DNA of 64,000 nt from an uncultured Streptomyces sp. (GTDB lineage: Bacteria > Actinomycetota > Actinomycetes > Streptomycetales > Streptomycetaceae): assembly GCF_947488945.1 (NCBI RefSeq), contig NZ_CANLBS010000007.1:1-64000 (forward strand), in the 5' to 3' direction. The position numbers and the translations under genes are program-made. Below are positions 10,780 to 18,944 of this stretch, in pieces. A model generated the notes under the pieces. That model was not told where the DNA came from and did not search any database. It saw only the letters and a list, made by a program, of their open reading frames with translations. Position 1 is the first letter of the stretch. Each line of letters starts with the position of its first letter.

Positions 10780-12288
10780 TCAGCTGGTGAGGGAGCGGAT
10801 GGAGGTGTACACGTCGAACACCGCGAGGCACAGGGGCACCAGCGTGAGCAGCACGAACGTCTCGGCGATCTCCAGGAACCGCCCCCAGAAGGGAGTGACG
10901 CCGCGCCGCGGCACGATGAGGCCGATCGCGATGATCAGGGCGGCGGTGCCGGTGACGGCGGCGGCCAGCCAGATCGTACGGATGTCGAGGGCGGTGCTGT
11001 CCCCCTTCAGGGCGTCGACGACGATCTCCGTCGGCGGATTGAGGCAGAGGCCGAGGCCGAGCAGTACCAGGGCGCCGAGTCCGGCGGCCAGCGCGCAGCC
11101 GACCTGGGCGGTGTAGCGGAACAGGTGGGCGCGCATCAGCATCGCGCAGCCGGTGGCGAAGGCCAGCAGTTGCGCCCAGACGTCCGAGGAGAAGCCGAGG
11201 ACGGCGGCGGCGGCCACCGCGACCATCGCGCAGCCTCCGGCGAGGCCCACCAGCAGCTCGTGGCCGCGCCGGGCCTGGGCGGCGATCCGGACGGCGTCGA
11301 CCGGGCCCTGCGGGGCGGGCTCGGCGGTGCCGTAATCGCCGCTGGTGGTGCGGGGCGGCTCGAAGCCGATGGGGAGCCGGGCGAAGCGGGTGGAGAGTCC
11401 GGGCAGGAATCCGAGCGCCCCGACCGAGAGCGGGGCGCAGACGGCCGCGGTCTCGACGGGCTCCAGACCGGTCATGATCGCGAGGAAGGTGACCAGGACG
11501 CCCACCGCCGACGCGAAGACGAACGCGACGAAGGGCCCGTCGCCGGTGGGGGCGACGATCATGAGGACGACCGAGGCGAGCAGGACGGCGACGCAGGCGA
11601 GCAGGAACTGCAGCCTGCCGATGCCCTCGCCGGCGCCGGGCGCCAGCAGCCCCGAGCCGGCGACGGCGGCGTTCGCCAGCGCGCCGACGCCGAGGGCCAC
11701 GGCGGAGCCCCGGTCGTCGTAGATCCGGGCGCGCACACCGGCCACGGCCAGCAGCAGGACGCCGACGACGGCGGCGAGGACCCCGGGCAGGCCGTGCATG
11801 TCGTGGCCGGGATCGGCGTTCCACAGGACGAAGGCGAGCAGCGCCAGCAGCACGGAGCCGCCGAAGAGCCCGGCGCCCCGCATGAGGGCGTCGCCCCACA
11901 GGGTGCGGTCGCGGGCGACCGCGGAGGCCACGGCGTCGGAGACGTCGTCGAAGACGGCGGGCGGCAGCGACTCGGAGAAGGGGCGCAGGGAGAGGAGTTC
12001 CCCGTCGAGGATGCGCTGGTGGGCCAGGGTCCGCGCACTGTCGAGGACGGTGCCGTCGCGGCGCACGAGGTGGTAGCCCACCGGGGCGCCCTCGGCGGGG
12101 CTCTGGCCGGAGAGCCGGAGGATCTCGGGGTAGAGGTCGGCGACGGCGATGTCCTCGGGGAGGGCCACGTCGACGCGGCTGTCGGGCGCGACGACGGTCA
12201 CGCGGCAGAAGCCGGTCCCGTCGCCGGCCGGAATGCCGGGGCCGGTGCGGCCTGGTCCGGTGGTCGCCGCTCGGGTCGTCGTGGTCAC
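10780..12288 (-). CDS. eccD: Type VII secretion channel protein EccD
   Basis: The 502-residue polytopic membrane protein is the core channel subunit of the ESX/T7SS complex. An N-terminal ubiquitin-like (YukD-type) domain at about residues 27-105 (FCRVTVVAPDSRVDVALPED onward) is followed by about eleven hydrophobic helices and a cytoplasmic loop near residue 330 (FEPPRTTSGDYG). The start is GTG at 12288, with GGGGAG five to six bases upstream. It is divergent from eccC across 237 bases that must hold promoters for both. Domain order and length match EccD. Confidence 0.9.
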   Translation of the reverse strand: MTTTTRAATTGPGRTGPGIPAGDGTGFCRVTVVAPDSRVDVALPEDIAVADLYPEILRLSGQSPAEGAPVGYHLVRRDGTVLDSARTLAHQRILDGELLSLRPFSESLPPAVFDDVSDAVASAVARDRTLWGDALMRGAGLFGGSVLLALLAFVLWNADPGHDMHGLPGVLAAVVGVLLLAVAGVRARIYDDRGSAVALGVGALANAAVAGSGLLAPGAGEGIGRLQFLLACVAVLLASVVLMIVAPTGDGPFVAFVFASAVGVLVTFLAIMTGLEPVETAAVCAPLSVGALGFLPGLSTRFARLPIGFEPPRTTSGDYGTAEPAPQGPVDAVRIAAQARRGHELLVGLAGGCAMVAVAAAAVLGFSSDVWAQLLAFATGCAMLMRAHLFRYTAQVGCALAAGLGALVLLGLGLCLNPPTEIVVDALKGDSTALDIRTIWLAAAVTGTAALIIAIGLIVPRRGVTPFWGRFLEIAETFVLLTLVPLCLAVFDVYTSIRSLTS

Positions 12289-12525
12289 CTGTCGCTCCCC
12301 CTCGTCGCGTCTTTCGCGCGCTTTTCGTTCGCTCCCGCCGCGCTCGCGCGCCCCGTCCCCATTGGCCGGTTTTCGGGCGGTAGTTCGCGGGTGCGTACAC
12401 GCGTCGCGCTACCCTACCGCTCTCCGCCGGCCCCCTCCGTCAGTAGGATCCTTGCCCGGGCAGGGCCCGCCGCCACGGGGGCGCGGGGAAGGAAATCTTC
12501 TGTCGGGCAAGGGAATTGGTGAGCC

Positions 12526-15500
12526 GTGAGCCAGATCGTCGTCAAGCGCCCACCGCGCGCGCTGCCCTCCGAAGTACCGGACGCGCAGGTGCAGTTGCAA
12601 CCCCCTCCGGAACTGCCCCGTGGGCAGCAGGAGGGGGCGATGATGCAGTTGCTCCCGATGCTCGGGATGGGCGGCTCGGTCGTCTTCTTCTTCATCACGC
12701 CGAACCCGATCATGCGGATCATGGGCATGGTGATGATCGCGTCGACGGTCGCGATGGCGATCTCCATGCTGGTGCGCCACCGGCGGGGCACCCAGGGCCA
12801 GCTCGCCGACATGCGGCGCGACTACCTGAAGTACCTGACGCAGACCCGGCGCGAGGTCCTGCGCACGGCGCGGCTGCAGCGCGACGCGCAGTTCTACCTG
12901 CACCCGTCGCCCGAACAGCTGTGGGCGCTGGTCGCCGAGGGCAGCCGGGTCTGGGAGCGGCGGGTCGGCGACGGCGACTTCGGGCAGGTGCGCATCGGGC
13001 TGGGCAGCCAGGAACTCGCCACCCCGCTGATCCCGCCGCAGACGGCGCCGGTCGACGAGCTGGAGCCGCTGACGGCGGGCGCCATGCAGCAGTTCCTCAC
13101 CACGCACTCCACGCTGGACGGGCTGCCGATGGCCGTGTCGCTGCGCGCCTTCTACCACGTGACGGTCAGCGGTGACCCGGAGTCCGTGCGGGCCGCGACG
13201 CGGGCGATGATCGGCTCACTGGCGTCGCTGCACTCCCCCGAGGACCTGATCGTCGCCGTGGCGGCGGACCGGGACGCGGCTCCCGCGTGGGAGTGGGCGA
13301 AGTGGCTCCCGCACGTGCAGGCGCACGGGTCCGCCGACGGGGCGGGCACCCGGCGCCTCATCTCGACCAGCGCCGCCGAACTGGAGGAACTGCTCGGCGG
13401 CCGGCTGGACGGCCGGCCGCGGTTCCAGCCGGGCGGGCAGCCGCTGCTGGACCAGCCGCACCTCGTGGTGGTCCTGGACGGCGAGTCGGTGCCGCCGATG
13501 TCGGTCCTGGCGTCCCCGGAGGGCGTCCAGGGCGTCACGGTCGTCGAGGTCGTGCCCGGAGAAGTGACCGGTGCGCGCGGCGGGCTCTCCGTCGTGGTGC
13601 ACCCGCAGACGCTCCAGCTGGAGTCGGGGCACGGCCTCGTCTACGAGGGGGTGCCCGATCTGCTGAGCTACGAGACCGCCGAGGCGCTGGCCCGACAGCT
13701 CGCGCCGTTGCACGTGGCGGCCGGCGGGGACGACGACGAACCCCTGCTCGCCAACCTGGAGTTCACCGACCTGCTGAACCTCGGGGACGCCGCGTCGGTC
13801 GACGTCGGCAGGACCTGGCGGCCGCGCTCGCAGGCGGAGCGGCTCCGGGTCCCGATCGGGGTCGGCGAGGACGGCACGCCCGTGATGCTGGACCTCAAAG
13901 AGGCGGCGCAGGAGGGCATGGGACCGCACGGGCTGTGCGTCGGCGCGACCGGTTCCGGCAAGTCCGAACTGCTGCGCACCCTGGTACTGGGGCTGGCGGT
14001 CACGCACTCGTCGGAGACGCTGAACTTCGTCCTCGCGGACTTCAAGGGCGGCGCCACCTTCGCCGGAATGGCGCAGATGCCGCACGTCGCGGCCGTCATC
14101 ACCAACCTGGCGGACGACCTGACGCTGGTCGACCGGATGGGTGACTCCATCCGCGGCGAACTCAACCGGCGCCAGGAGATGCTCCGCGACGCGGGCAACT
14201 ACGCCAACATCCACGATTACGAGAAGGCCCGCGCCGCGGGCGCCGCGCTGCTGCCGATCCCCTCGCTCGTCCTCGTCATCGACGAATTCAGCGAACTGCT
14301 CACCGCCAAGCCGGACTTCATCGAGATGTTCGTGCAGATCGGGCGCATCGGCCGTTCGCTGGGCGTCCACCTGCTGCTGGCCTCGCAGCGCCTGGAGGAG
14401 GGCCGGCTGCGCGGCCTGGAGACGTACCTGTCGTACCGGATCGGTCTGCGTACCTTCTCGGCGGGCGAGTCGCGGGCGGCGATCGGGGTGCCGGACGCGT
14501 ACCTGCTGCCGAACGTGCCGGGTTCCGGCTATCTGAAGTACGGCACCGACGAAATGGTGCGGTTCAAGGCCGCGTACGTCTCCGGGGTGTACCGCACGGG
14601 TGCCGAGCGGGCGTCCGTGGCGGGCGGCCCGCTGCCGGTGGACCGCCGGCCGGTCGCGTTCACGGCCGCGCCGGTGCCGGTGCGGTACGTGGAGCCGGCT
14701 CCGCAGCCGCGGGTGCCGGAGGCCCGGACTGCGGAGGACGACGCGCTGGCCGACACCGTGCTGGACGTGATCGTGCGGCGGCTGGAGGGCCGGGGCGCGT
14801 CGGCGCACCAGGTGTGGCTGCCGCCCCTGGACAACCCGCCGTCGCTGGACGAACTGCTGCCGGGCCTGTCGCCGGTGCGGGGCCGCGGGCTGACGCAGCC
14901 CGGATTCGAGGGGGCGGGGCGTCTGGTGGTCCCGCTCGGCGTGGTCGACAAGCCGTACGAGCAGCGGCGCGACACGCTCTACCGGGACTTCTCGGGCGCG
15001 GCCGGCCACATGCAGATCACCGGCGGTCCGCAGTCCGGCAAGTCCACGCTGCTGCGCACGCTCATCGCCGGTTTCGCCCTCACCCACACCCCGCACGAGG
15101 TGCAGTTCTACGGCCTCGACTTCGGTGGCGGCGGCATGTCCTCGGTCAGCGGGCTGCCGCACGTCGGCGGGGTCGCGTCCCGGCTCGATCCGGAGCGGGT
15201 GCGGCGCACGGTCGCCGAGGTGTACGGGATCCTGACGCGGCGCGAGGAGTACTTCCGCAGCGCGGGCATCGACTCGATCGGCACGTTCCGCAGGATGCGG
15301 GAGCGCGGCACGGTGTCGGTGCAGGACCAGCCGTGGGGCGACGTCTTCCTGGTCATCGACGGGTGGGGCAACTTCCGTTCCGACTACGAGGGCCTGGAGG
15401 CGGCGGTGCTCGACATCGCGGCGCGCGGCCTCGGTTACGGCATCCACCTGATCGTGACGGCGTCGCGGTCCATGGAGGTCCGGGCCAACCTCAAGGACCA

Positions 15501-16497
15501 CCTGATGAACCGGCTGGAGCTGCGGCTCGGTGACGTCATGGACTCGGAGCTGGACCGCAAGGCGGCGGTCAACGTCCCGGCCGGGGTGCCGGGGCGCGGC
15601 CTGACCCCGGAGAAGCTGCACTTCATGGCGGCGGTGCCGCGGATCGACGGCATCAACTCCGACAGCGACCTCGCGGAGGCCACCGCGGCCATGAACCAGG
15701 AGGTCTCCCGCCACTGGACGGCCGCGCCGGCCCCCGCGGTGCGCCTGCTGCCGCGCGAGCTCCCCGCGTCCGCGCTCCCGCCGGGCCACGCCCGCCCGGA
15801 GCGCGGCATCGCCTTCGGCATCGACGAGAACGCGCTGGAGCCGGTCTTCCTGGACTTCGAGCACGACCCGTTCCTGCTGGTCTTCGGCGAGAGCGAGTCC
15901 GGCAAGTCCAACCTGCTGCGGCTGCTGATCAAGCAGCTGACCGAGCGGTACGACGGCGACACCTGCAAGCTGTTCGTGATCGACAACAGGCGCTCCCTGC
16001 TGGACGTCACCCCGCCGTCGCACCTGGCCGAGTACGTGCCCATGTCGAACAACATGGAGCACCACATGGAGGCGCTGCACGACCTGATGCAGCGCCGCAC
16101 CCCGTCGGCGACGGTCACGGCCCGGGAGCTGCGGGAGCGGAGCTGGTGGCGCGGCCCGACGGTGTACGTGGTCGTCGACGACTACGACCTGGTGTCCACC
16201 TCCAGCGGCAACCCGATGTCGCGCCTCACCGAACTGCTGCCGTTCGCCCGCGACGTGGGCGTGCGCTTCATCATCGCCCGCAATACGGCGGGCGCGAGCC
16301 GCGCCTCGTACGAGCCGTTCGTCCAGCGGATGACGGAGCTGGGCGCGCAGGGCATCGTGCTGTCCGGCGACCCGGCCGAGGGCGACGTCCTCAACAACGT
16401 GCGCCCGCGACCGATGCCGGCGGGCCGGGGCGTCTTCGTGACCCGGCGCCGGGGGAACCCGCTGGTGCAGACGGGGCTGGTGGACGGGGAGCGGTAG
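12526..16497 (+). CDS. eccC: Type VII secretion ATPase EccC (three FtsK/SpoIIIE modules)
   Basis: The 1323-residue motor ATPase of the T7SS is a single-chain (EccCa-Cb fused) form. Two transmembrane helices lie near residues 42-85. Three P-loop modules follow: GATGSGKS near 473-480, GGPQSGKS near 833-840 and GESESGKS near 1120-1127. Walker B is intact in module 1 (LVLVIDEFSELL) but is VFLVIDGWGN in module 2 and VYVVVDDYDL in module 3, so only the first has the standard Asp-Glu pair. In the studied EccC proteins module 1 also carries the catalysis and the others bind nucleotide or substrate. The start is GTG at 12526. It ends convergently with the esx genes. Confidence 0.95.
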   Translation: MSQIVVKRPPRALPSEVPDAQVQLQPPPELPRGQQEGAMMQLLPMLGMGGSVVFFFITPNPIMRIMGMVMIASTVAMAISMLVRHRRGTQGQLADMRRDYLKYLTQTRREVLRTARLQRDAQFYLHPSPEQLWALVAEGSRVWERRVGDGDFGQVRIGLGSQELATPLIPPQTAPVDELEPLTAGAMQQFLTTHSTLDGLPMAVSLRAFYHVTVSGDPESVRAATRAMIGSLASLHSPEDLIVAVAADRDAAPAWEWAKWLPHVQAHGSADGAGTRRLISTSAAELEELLGGRLDGRPRFQPGGQPLLDQPHLVVVLDGESVPPMSVLASPEGVQGVTVVEVVPGEVTGARGGLSVVVHPQTLQLESGHGLVYEGVPDLLSYETAEALARQLAPLHVAAGGDDDEPLLANLEFTDLLNLGDAASVDVGRTWRPRSQAERLRVPIGVGEDGTPVMLDLKEAAQEGMGPHGLCVGATGSGKSELLRTLVLGLAVTHSSETLNFVLADFKGGATFAGMAQMPHVAAVITNLADDLTLVDRMGDSIRGELNRRQEMLRDAGNYANIHDYEKARAAGAALLPIPSLVLVIDEFSELLTAKPDFIEMFVQIGRIGRSLGVHLLLASQRLEEGRLRGLETYLSYRIGLRTFSAGESRAAIGVPDAYLLPNVPGSGYLKYGTDEMVRFKAAYVSGVYRTGAERASVAGGPLPVDRRPVAFTAAPVPVRYVEPAPQPRVPEARTAEDDALADTVLDVIVRRLEGRGASAHQVWLPPLDNPPSLDELLPGLSPVRGRGLTQPGFEGAGRLVVPLGVVDKPYEQRRDTLYRDFSGAAGHMQITGGPQSGKSTLLRTLIAGFALTHTPHEVQFYGLDFGGGGMSSVSGLPHVGGVASRLDPERVRRTVAEVYGILTRREEYFRSAGIDSIGTFRRMRERGTVSVQDQPWGDVFLVIDGWGNFRSDYEGLEAAVLDIAARGLGYGIHLIVTASRSMEVRANLKDHLMNRLELRLGDVMDSELDRKAAVNVPAGVPGRGLTPEKLHFMAAVPRIDGINSDSDLAEATAAMNQEVSRHWTAAPAPAVRLLPRELPASALPPGHARPERGIAFGIDENALEPVFLDFEHDPFLLVFGESESGKSNLLRLLIKQLTERYDGDTCKLFVIDNRRSLLDVTPPSHLAEYVPMSNNMEHHMEALHDLMQRRTPSATVTARELRERSWWRGPTVYVVVDDYDLVSTSSGNPMSRLTELLPFARDVGVRFIIARNTAGASRASYEPFVQRMTELGAQGIVLSGDPAEGDVLNNVRPRPMPAGRGVFVTRRRGNPLVQTGLVDGER

Positions 16498-16531
16498 CAG
16501 GCGGTCGCCGGGCGCGGAGCGTCCGGCGCAC

Positions 16532-16573
16532 GACGACGGCGCACCCTCCGGTGTCGGAGAGTGCGCCGTCGTC
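16532..16573. terminator. Hairpin after eccC
   Basis: GACGACGGCGCAC (16532-16544) pairs perfectly with GTGCGCCGTCGTC (16561-16573). The loop itself can close by CTCCG/CGGAG, separated by one mismatch. It lies 34 bases after the eccC stop. Confidence 0.8.
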
Positions 16574-16583
16574 AGGTCACCGG

Positions 16584-16622
16584 GGACCGGGTGGGCACCT
16601 CCCGCACGTGCCCACCCGGTCC
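16584..16622. terminator. Hairpin after the esx pair
   Basis: GGACCGGGTGGGCAC (16584-16598) and GTGCCCACCCGGTCC (16608-16622) are perfect 15-base arms with a 9-base loop. It lies 15 bases beyond the minus-strand esx stop codon. With the hairpin at 16532-16573 it gives each convergent unit its own terminator. Confidence 0.8.
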
Positions 16623-16637
16623 TGCCGGGCCGTGTGC

Positions 16638-16937
16638 CTACATGAAGTTCTGCGCGGCCCGCCTGTCGCCGCCCTGGTAGGCGGGGGCCGCCTCGCGCAC
16701 GGCGCGGGCGATGGCGGCCAGCGAGTCGTGGATCGCGCGGGCGTCCTTGTCCCAGCCCGCCTGGGCGGCGTCGTACGCGCCCTTGGCCTCGCCCTGCCAC
16801 AGCTCCGAGACCGAGGCGATCTCGTGCTTGATGGCCGCGAGGTCGGCGTCGAGCCGCTTCGACTGCGCCTCGATGGTGCTGGCGGCCTGCTCCAGGCTGG
16901 AATAAGTGACAACGGTCGAGCCGTCGTTGTTCGACAT
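16638..16937 (-). CDS. esxA: WXG100 secreted protein (EsxA-like)
   Basis: The 99-residue helical-hairpin protein has its WXG turn at residues 47-49 (ELWQGE) and a C-terminal YxxxD secretion signal at 87-91 (YQGGD). These are the two hallmarks of a T7SS substrate or heterodimer partner. The start is ATG at 16937, with GGAGGA upstream. The second WXG100 gene lies 67 bases upstream on the same strand, forming an esx pair like the S. coelicolor esxBA operon. The A/B naming follows that gene order from memory and could be swapped. Confidence 0.85.
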   Translation of the reverse strand: MSNNDGSTVVTYSSLEQAASTIEAQSKRLDADLAAIKHEIASVSELWQGEAKGAYDAAQAGWDKDARAIHDSLAAIARAVREAAPAYQGGDRRAAQNFM

Positions 16938-17004
16938 CTGGTCCTCCGATGCGTGAGGGGATCGAGGTGGTGCGGTGGTGACCGCTACGGCGTGCGCCGC
17001 AGGA

Positions 17005-17364
17005 TCAGAACTTGCTGAGGTTCGAGACCGCGGCGGTCGCGGCGGCGTCGCCGGAGTAGCCCTCGACGACGTCGACGCCCTGGAGGGCGGCCTTGACCTC
17101 GTCCTCGGTGTTCCCGGAGATGGTGCGGGCGGCCTTGATGGCTTCCTGGAAGTTGAGAAGCCGGTTGCCGATCGAGACCATGTTCCGGTTGATCGCTTCC
17201 TGCTTCTGGTTGAAGGCGCCGGCGCCGATGCCCTTCCAGGCGCCTTCCAGGCTGTCGATCGTCGCCTGCAGTTGCCTCAGCTGACCCTTGACGGAGTCGA
17301 ACCGGGTCGAGAGCTCGTTCTCCAGCCGGATGAGACTGTGTTCTGTGACCTTCTGATCTGCCAT
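17005..17364 (-). CDS. esxB: WXG100 secreted protein (EsxB-like)
   Basis: The 119-residue WXG100 protein has WKG at residues 43-45 (EGAWKGIG) between two amphipathic helices. It has a longer C-terminal tail than its partner and no clear YxxxD/E, as expected when only one member of a heterodimer carries the signal. The start is ATG at 17364 with AAGGAAG upstream. It is the first gene of the pair, preceded by a 304-base gap. It is presumably secreted by the machinery encoded around it. Naming A versus B is uncertain. Confidence 0.85.
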   Translation of the reverse strand: MADQKVTEHSLIRLENELSTRFDSVKGQLRQLQATIDSLEGAWKGIGAGAFNQKQEAINRNMVSIGNRLLNFQEAIKAARTISGNTEDEVKAALQGVDVVEGYSGDAAATAAVSNLSKF

Positions 17365-17668
17365 GGACCTGACTTCCTTTCGGGTACTTCTGCTGCTTCT
17401 GCTTCTGCAAAGACCGGCTGGTGCAGCCGGAAGCTCGTGTGCGCCGCTGCCGCCGGGCGGCTCGCCGCTCCGGGACCTGCGGCCCCCGGCCCCGCAGGGC
17501 GGGTGTCCGGGCGGCTCTTGTGCCGGGCGGGCCGCAACCCGGCTTTGCCGTCGTTCACTTCACGAGAGCCTGCCACGGCACCGAGTCCGCCGTCGGCGGG
17601 CCGGTGGGAGCTGTGACGAAGCTGATGCGAAGGCGACGGGAGGGGCGGCCGGGAGACGGCCGGGGCCG
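17365..17668. other. esx upstream region
   Basis: This 304-base gap separates mycosin 1 from the esx pair and should hold the esx promoter. On the esx-coding strand the leader has a tight hairpin CCGGCTG-CAC-CAGCCGG (17414-17430) and then a purine-rich hexamer repeat (GCAGAA units, about 17388-17408) just before the ribosome binding site. A weaker stem GCCGGG/CCCGGC lies at 17522-17543. I find no convincing -10/-35 pair and no gene. Confidence 0.5.
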
Positions 17669-18940
17669 TCACGCACCGCGCCGCCTGCGGACGAGGAGGA
17701 CCGCTCCCCCGACTACCACCACCACGGCGAGGGCCACGCCCGCGATCAGACCCGCACCGGGTCCGTCGTCGGCCGCGTCCGCCGCGACCGTGTCGCCGGC
17801 CGCCGGTGCGTCCCGTTCAGCCGCCGGGGACGCGGGCGCCGACCCCGTGGGGGAAGCCGCCTGCGCCCCGGCCGTCTTCTCGTCGGTGAGCGGGCTGACG
17901 TCCGGGTCACCGGGGTCGCCCTTGCCCTTGAGGATGTTCATCGACGGGCGGATCAGGCCGTGGCCGAGGTACTTGCTCAGCGTGCCGTCCTCCCAGTCGC
18001 GCGCCGCGGTGTCGAAGAGGACGTTGAGCACCTGGTTGGCGGTCCAGTCGGGATGGGCGGACCAGACCAGCGCGGCGGAACCGGAGGCGATGGCGGTGGC
18101 CTGGCTGGTGCCGCCGGCCTCGGGGCAGTACTTCTGGAACGTCTCGTCGCACCAGACCGGGACGTCGACACCGGGCGAGGCGATGTCCACCAGATTGCCG
18201 TTCTGCGCGAACTCGCCCACGGCGCCCTCGCTGTCGGCCGCGGAGACGCCGACGACGTCCGGGTAGGCGGCGGGGTAATGCTCCTCCTTGTTGCCCTGGA
18301 GAGCCCCGTTGCCCACGGAGGCGAAGATCAGCTTGCCCTTGCTCCGGGCGTACTCGGTTGCCGCGCGCTCCCGTTCCATCGCGTAGTCACTGCCCATGGA
18401 GATGCTGATGATCTTCGCGTCGCTGTCGGCCGCCGCACGAATGGCGTCCGCCCAGTCGGAGGCGTTGGAGGAATGCGCCTTCTGGAACTCCGCCGTGCCG
18501 ACACGCATCGGCAGGATCTTCGCTGCGGGGGCCACCCCCTGGAGGCCTCCGCTCTTCCCCGTGCCGGCGATGAGCTCGGCCATGCTGGTGCCGTGGCCGT
18601 CGTAGTCGTCGTTCTCGTCGCCGTCGGCCCCCGTCGCGTCGAGTCCCTTGAGTACCTGGCCTCGGAGCGACGGGGTGTCGGGGTTCACCCCCGTGTCGAT
18701 GACCGCCACCGTGACGCCCTCGCCCCTGGCCGTCTTCCAGATGTCCTCCATCTGCATGGCCTTGAGGTACCACTGCTCCGAGCGCGTGTCCGCGACGGCG
18801 GACGGCGCGGGGCCGGCGAGGCCGAGACCGCATGCGAGGGCGATGGTCAGCGCGGCAACCGGCCGGCGCGCGGCGCGCGGCCGGTGGCGCGTGCGGAGGG
18901 GGCTCGTTCCTGCGGTCATCCTGGCTTCCGTACCTTCCAC
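17669..18940 (-). CDS. mycP1: Mycosin-type subtilisin protease 1 (MycP-like)
   Basis: The 423-residue S8 serine protease is anchored in the membrane. It has a signal peptide at about residues 28-50, then catalytic Asp82 (IDTGVN), His116 (DGHGTS), oxyanion Asn211 (SVGNG) and Ser279 (GGTSQAT), all intact. An Ala/Pro-rich linker leads to a C-terminal transmembrane helix (GLIAGVALAVVVVVGGAVLL) and RRRRGA. This is the mycosin architecture that stabilises T7SS and trims substrates. GTG at 18940 lies four bases past the upstream stop; ATG at 18919 is an alternative start. A second mycosin is only 2.3 kb away. Confidence 0.9.
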   Translation of the reverse strand: MEGTEARMTAGTSPLRTRHRPRAARRPVAALTIALACGLGLAGPAPSAVADTRSEQWYLKAMQMEDIWKTARGEGVTVAVIDTGVNPDTPSLRGQVLKGLDATGADGDENDDYDGHGTSMAELIAGTGKSGGLQGVAPAAKILPMRVGTAEFQKAHSSNASDWADAIRAAADSDAKIISISMGSDYAMERERAATEYARSKGKLIFASVGNGALQGNKEEHYPAAYPDVVGVSAADSEGAVGEFAQNGNLVDIASPGVDVPVWCDETFQKYCPEAGGTSQATAIASGSAALVWSAHPDWTANQVLNVLFDTAARDWEDGTLSKYLGHGLIRPSMNILKGKGDPGDPDVSPLTDEKTAGAQAASPTGSAPASPAAERDAPAAGDTVAADAADDGPGAGLIAGVALAVVVVVGGAVLLVRRRRGA

Positions 18941-18944
18941 GTGC

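Noticed and set aside
12289..12525. Specific promoters for eccD and eccC
   Set aside because: TAGGAT (12444-12449, plus) and TAGGGT (minus, near 12411) resemble -10 boxes, but neither has a -35 at proper spacing, so I did not list them.
13216..16800. Minus-strand open frame of 1194 codons opposite eccC
   Set aside because: It lies wholly antisense to three conserved ATPase modules and reads as Arg/His/Val-rich shadow sequence; no motif or start signal.
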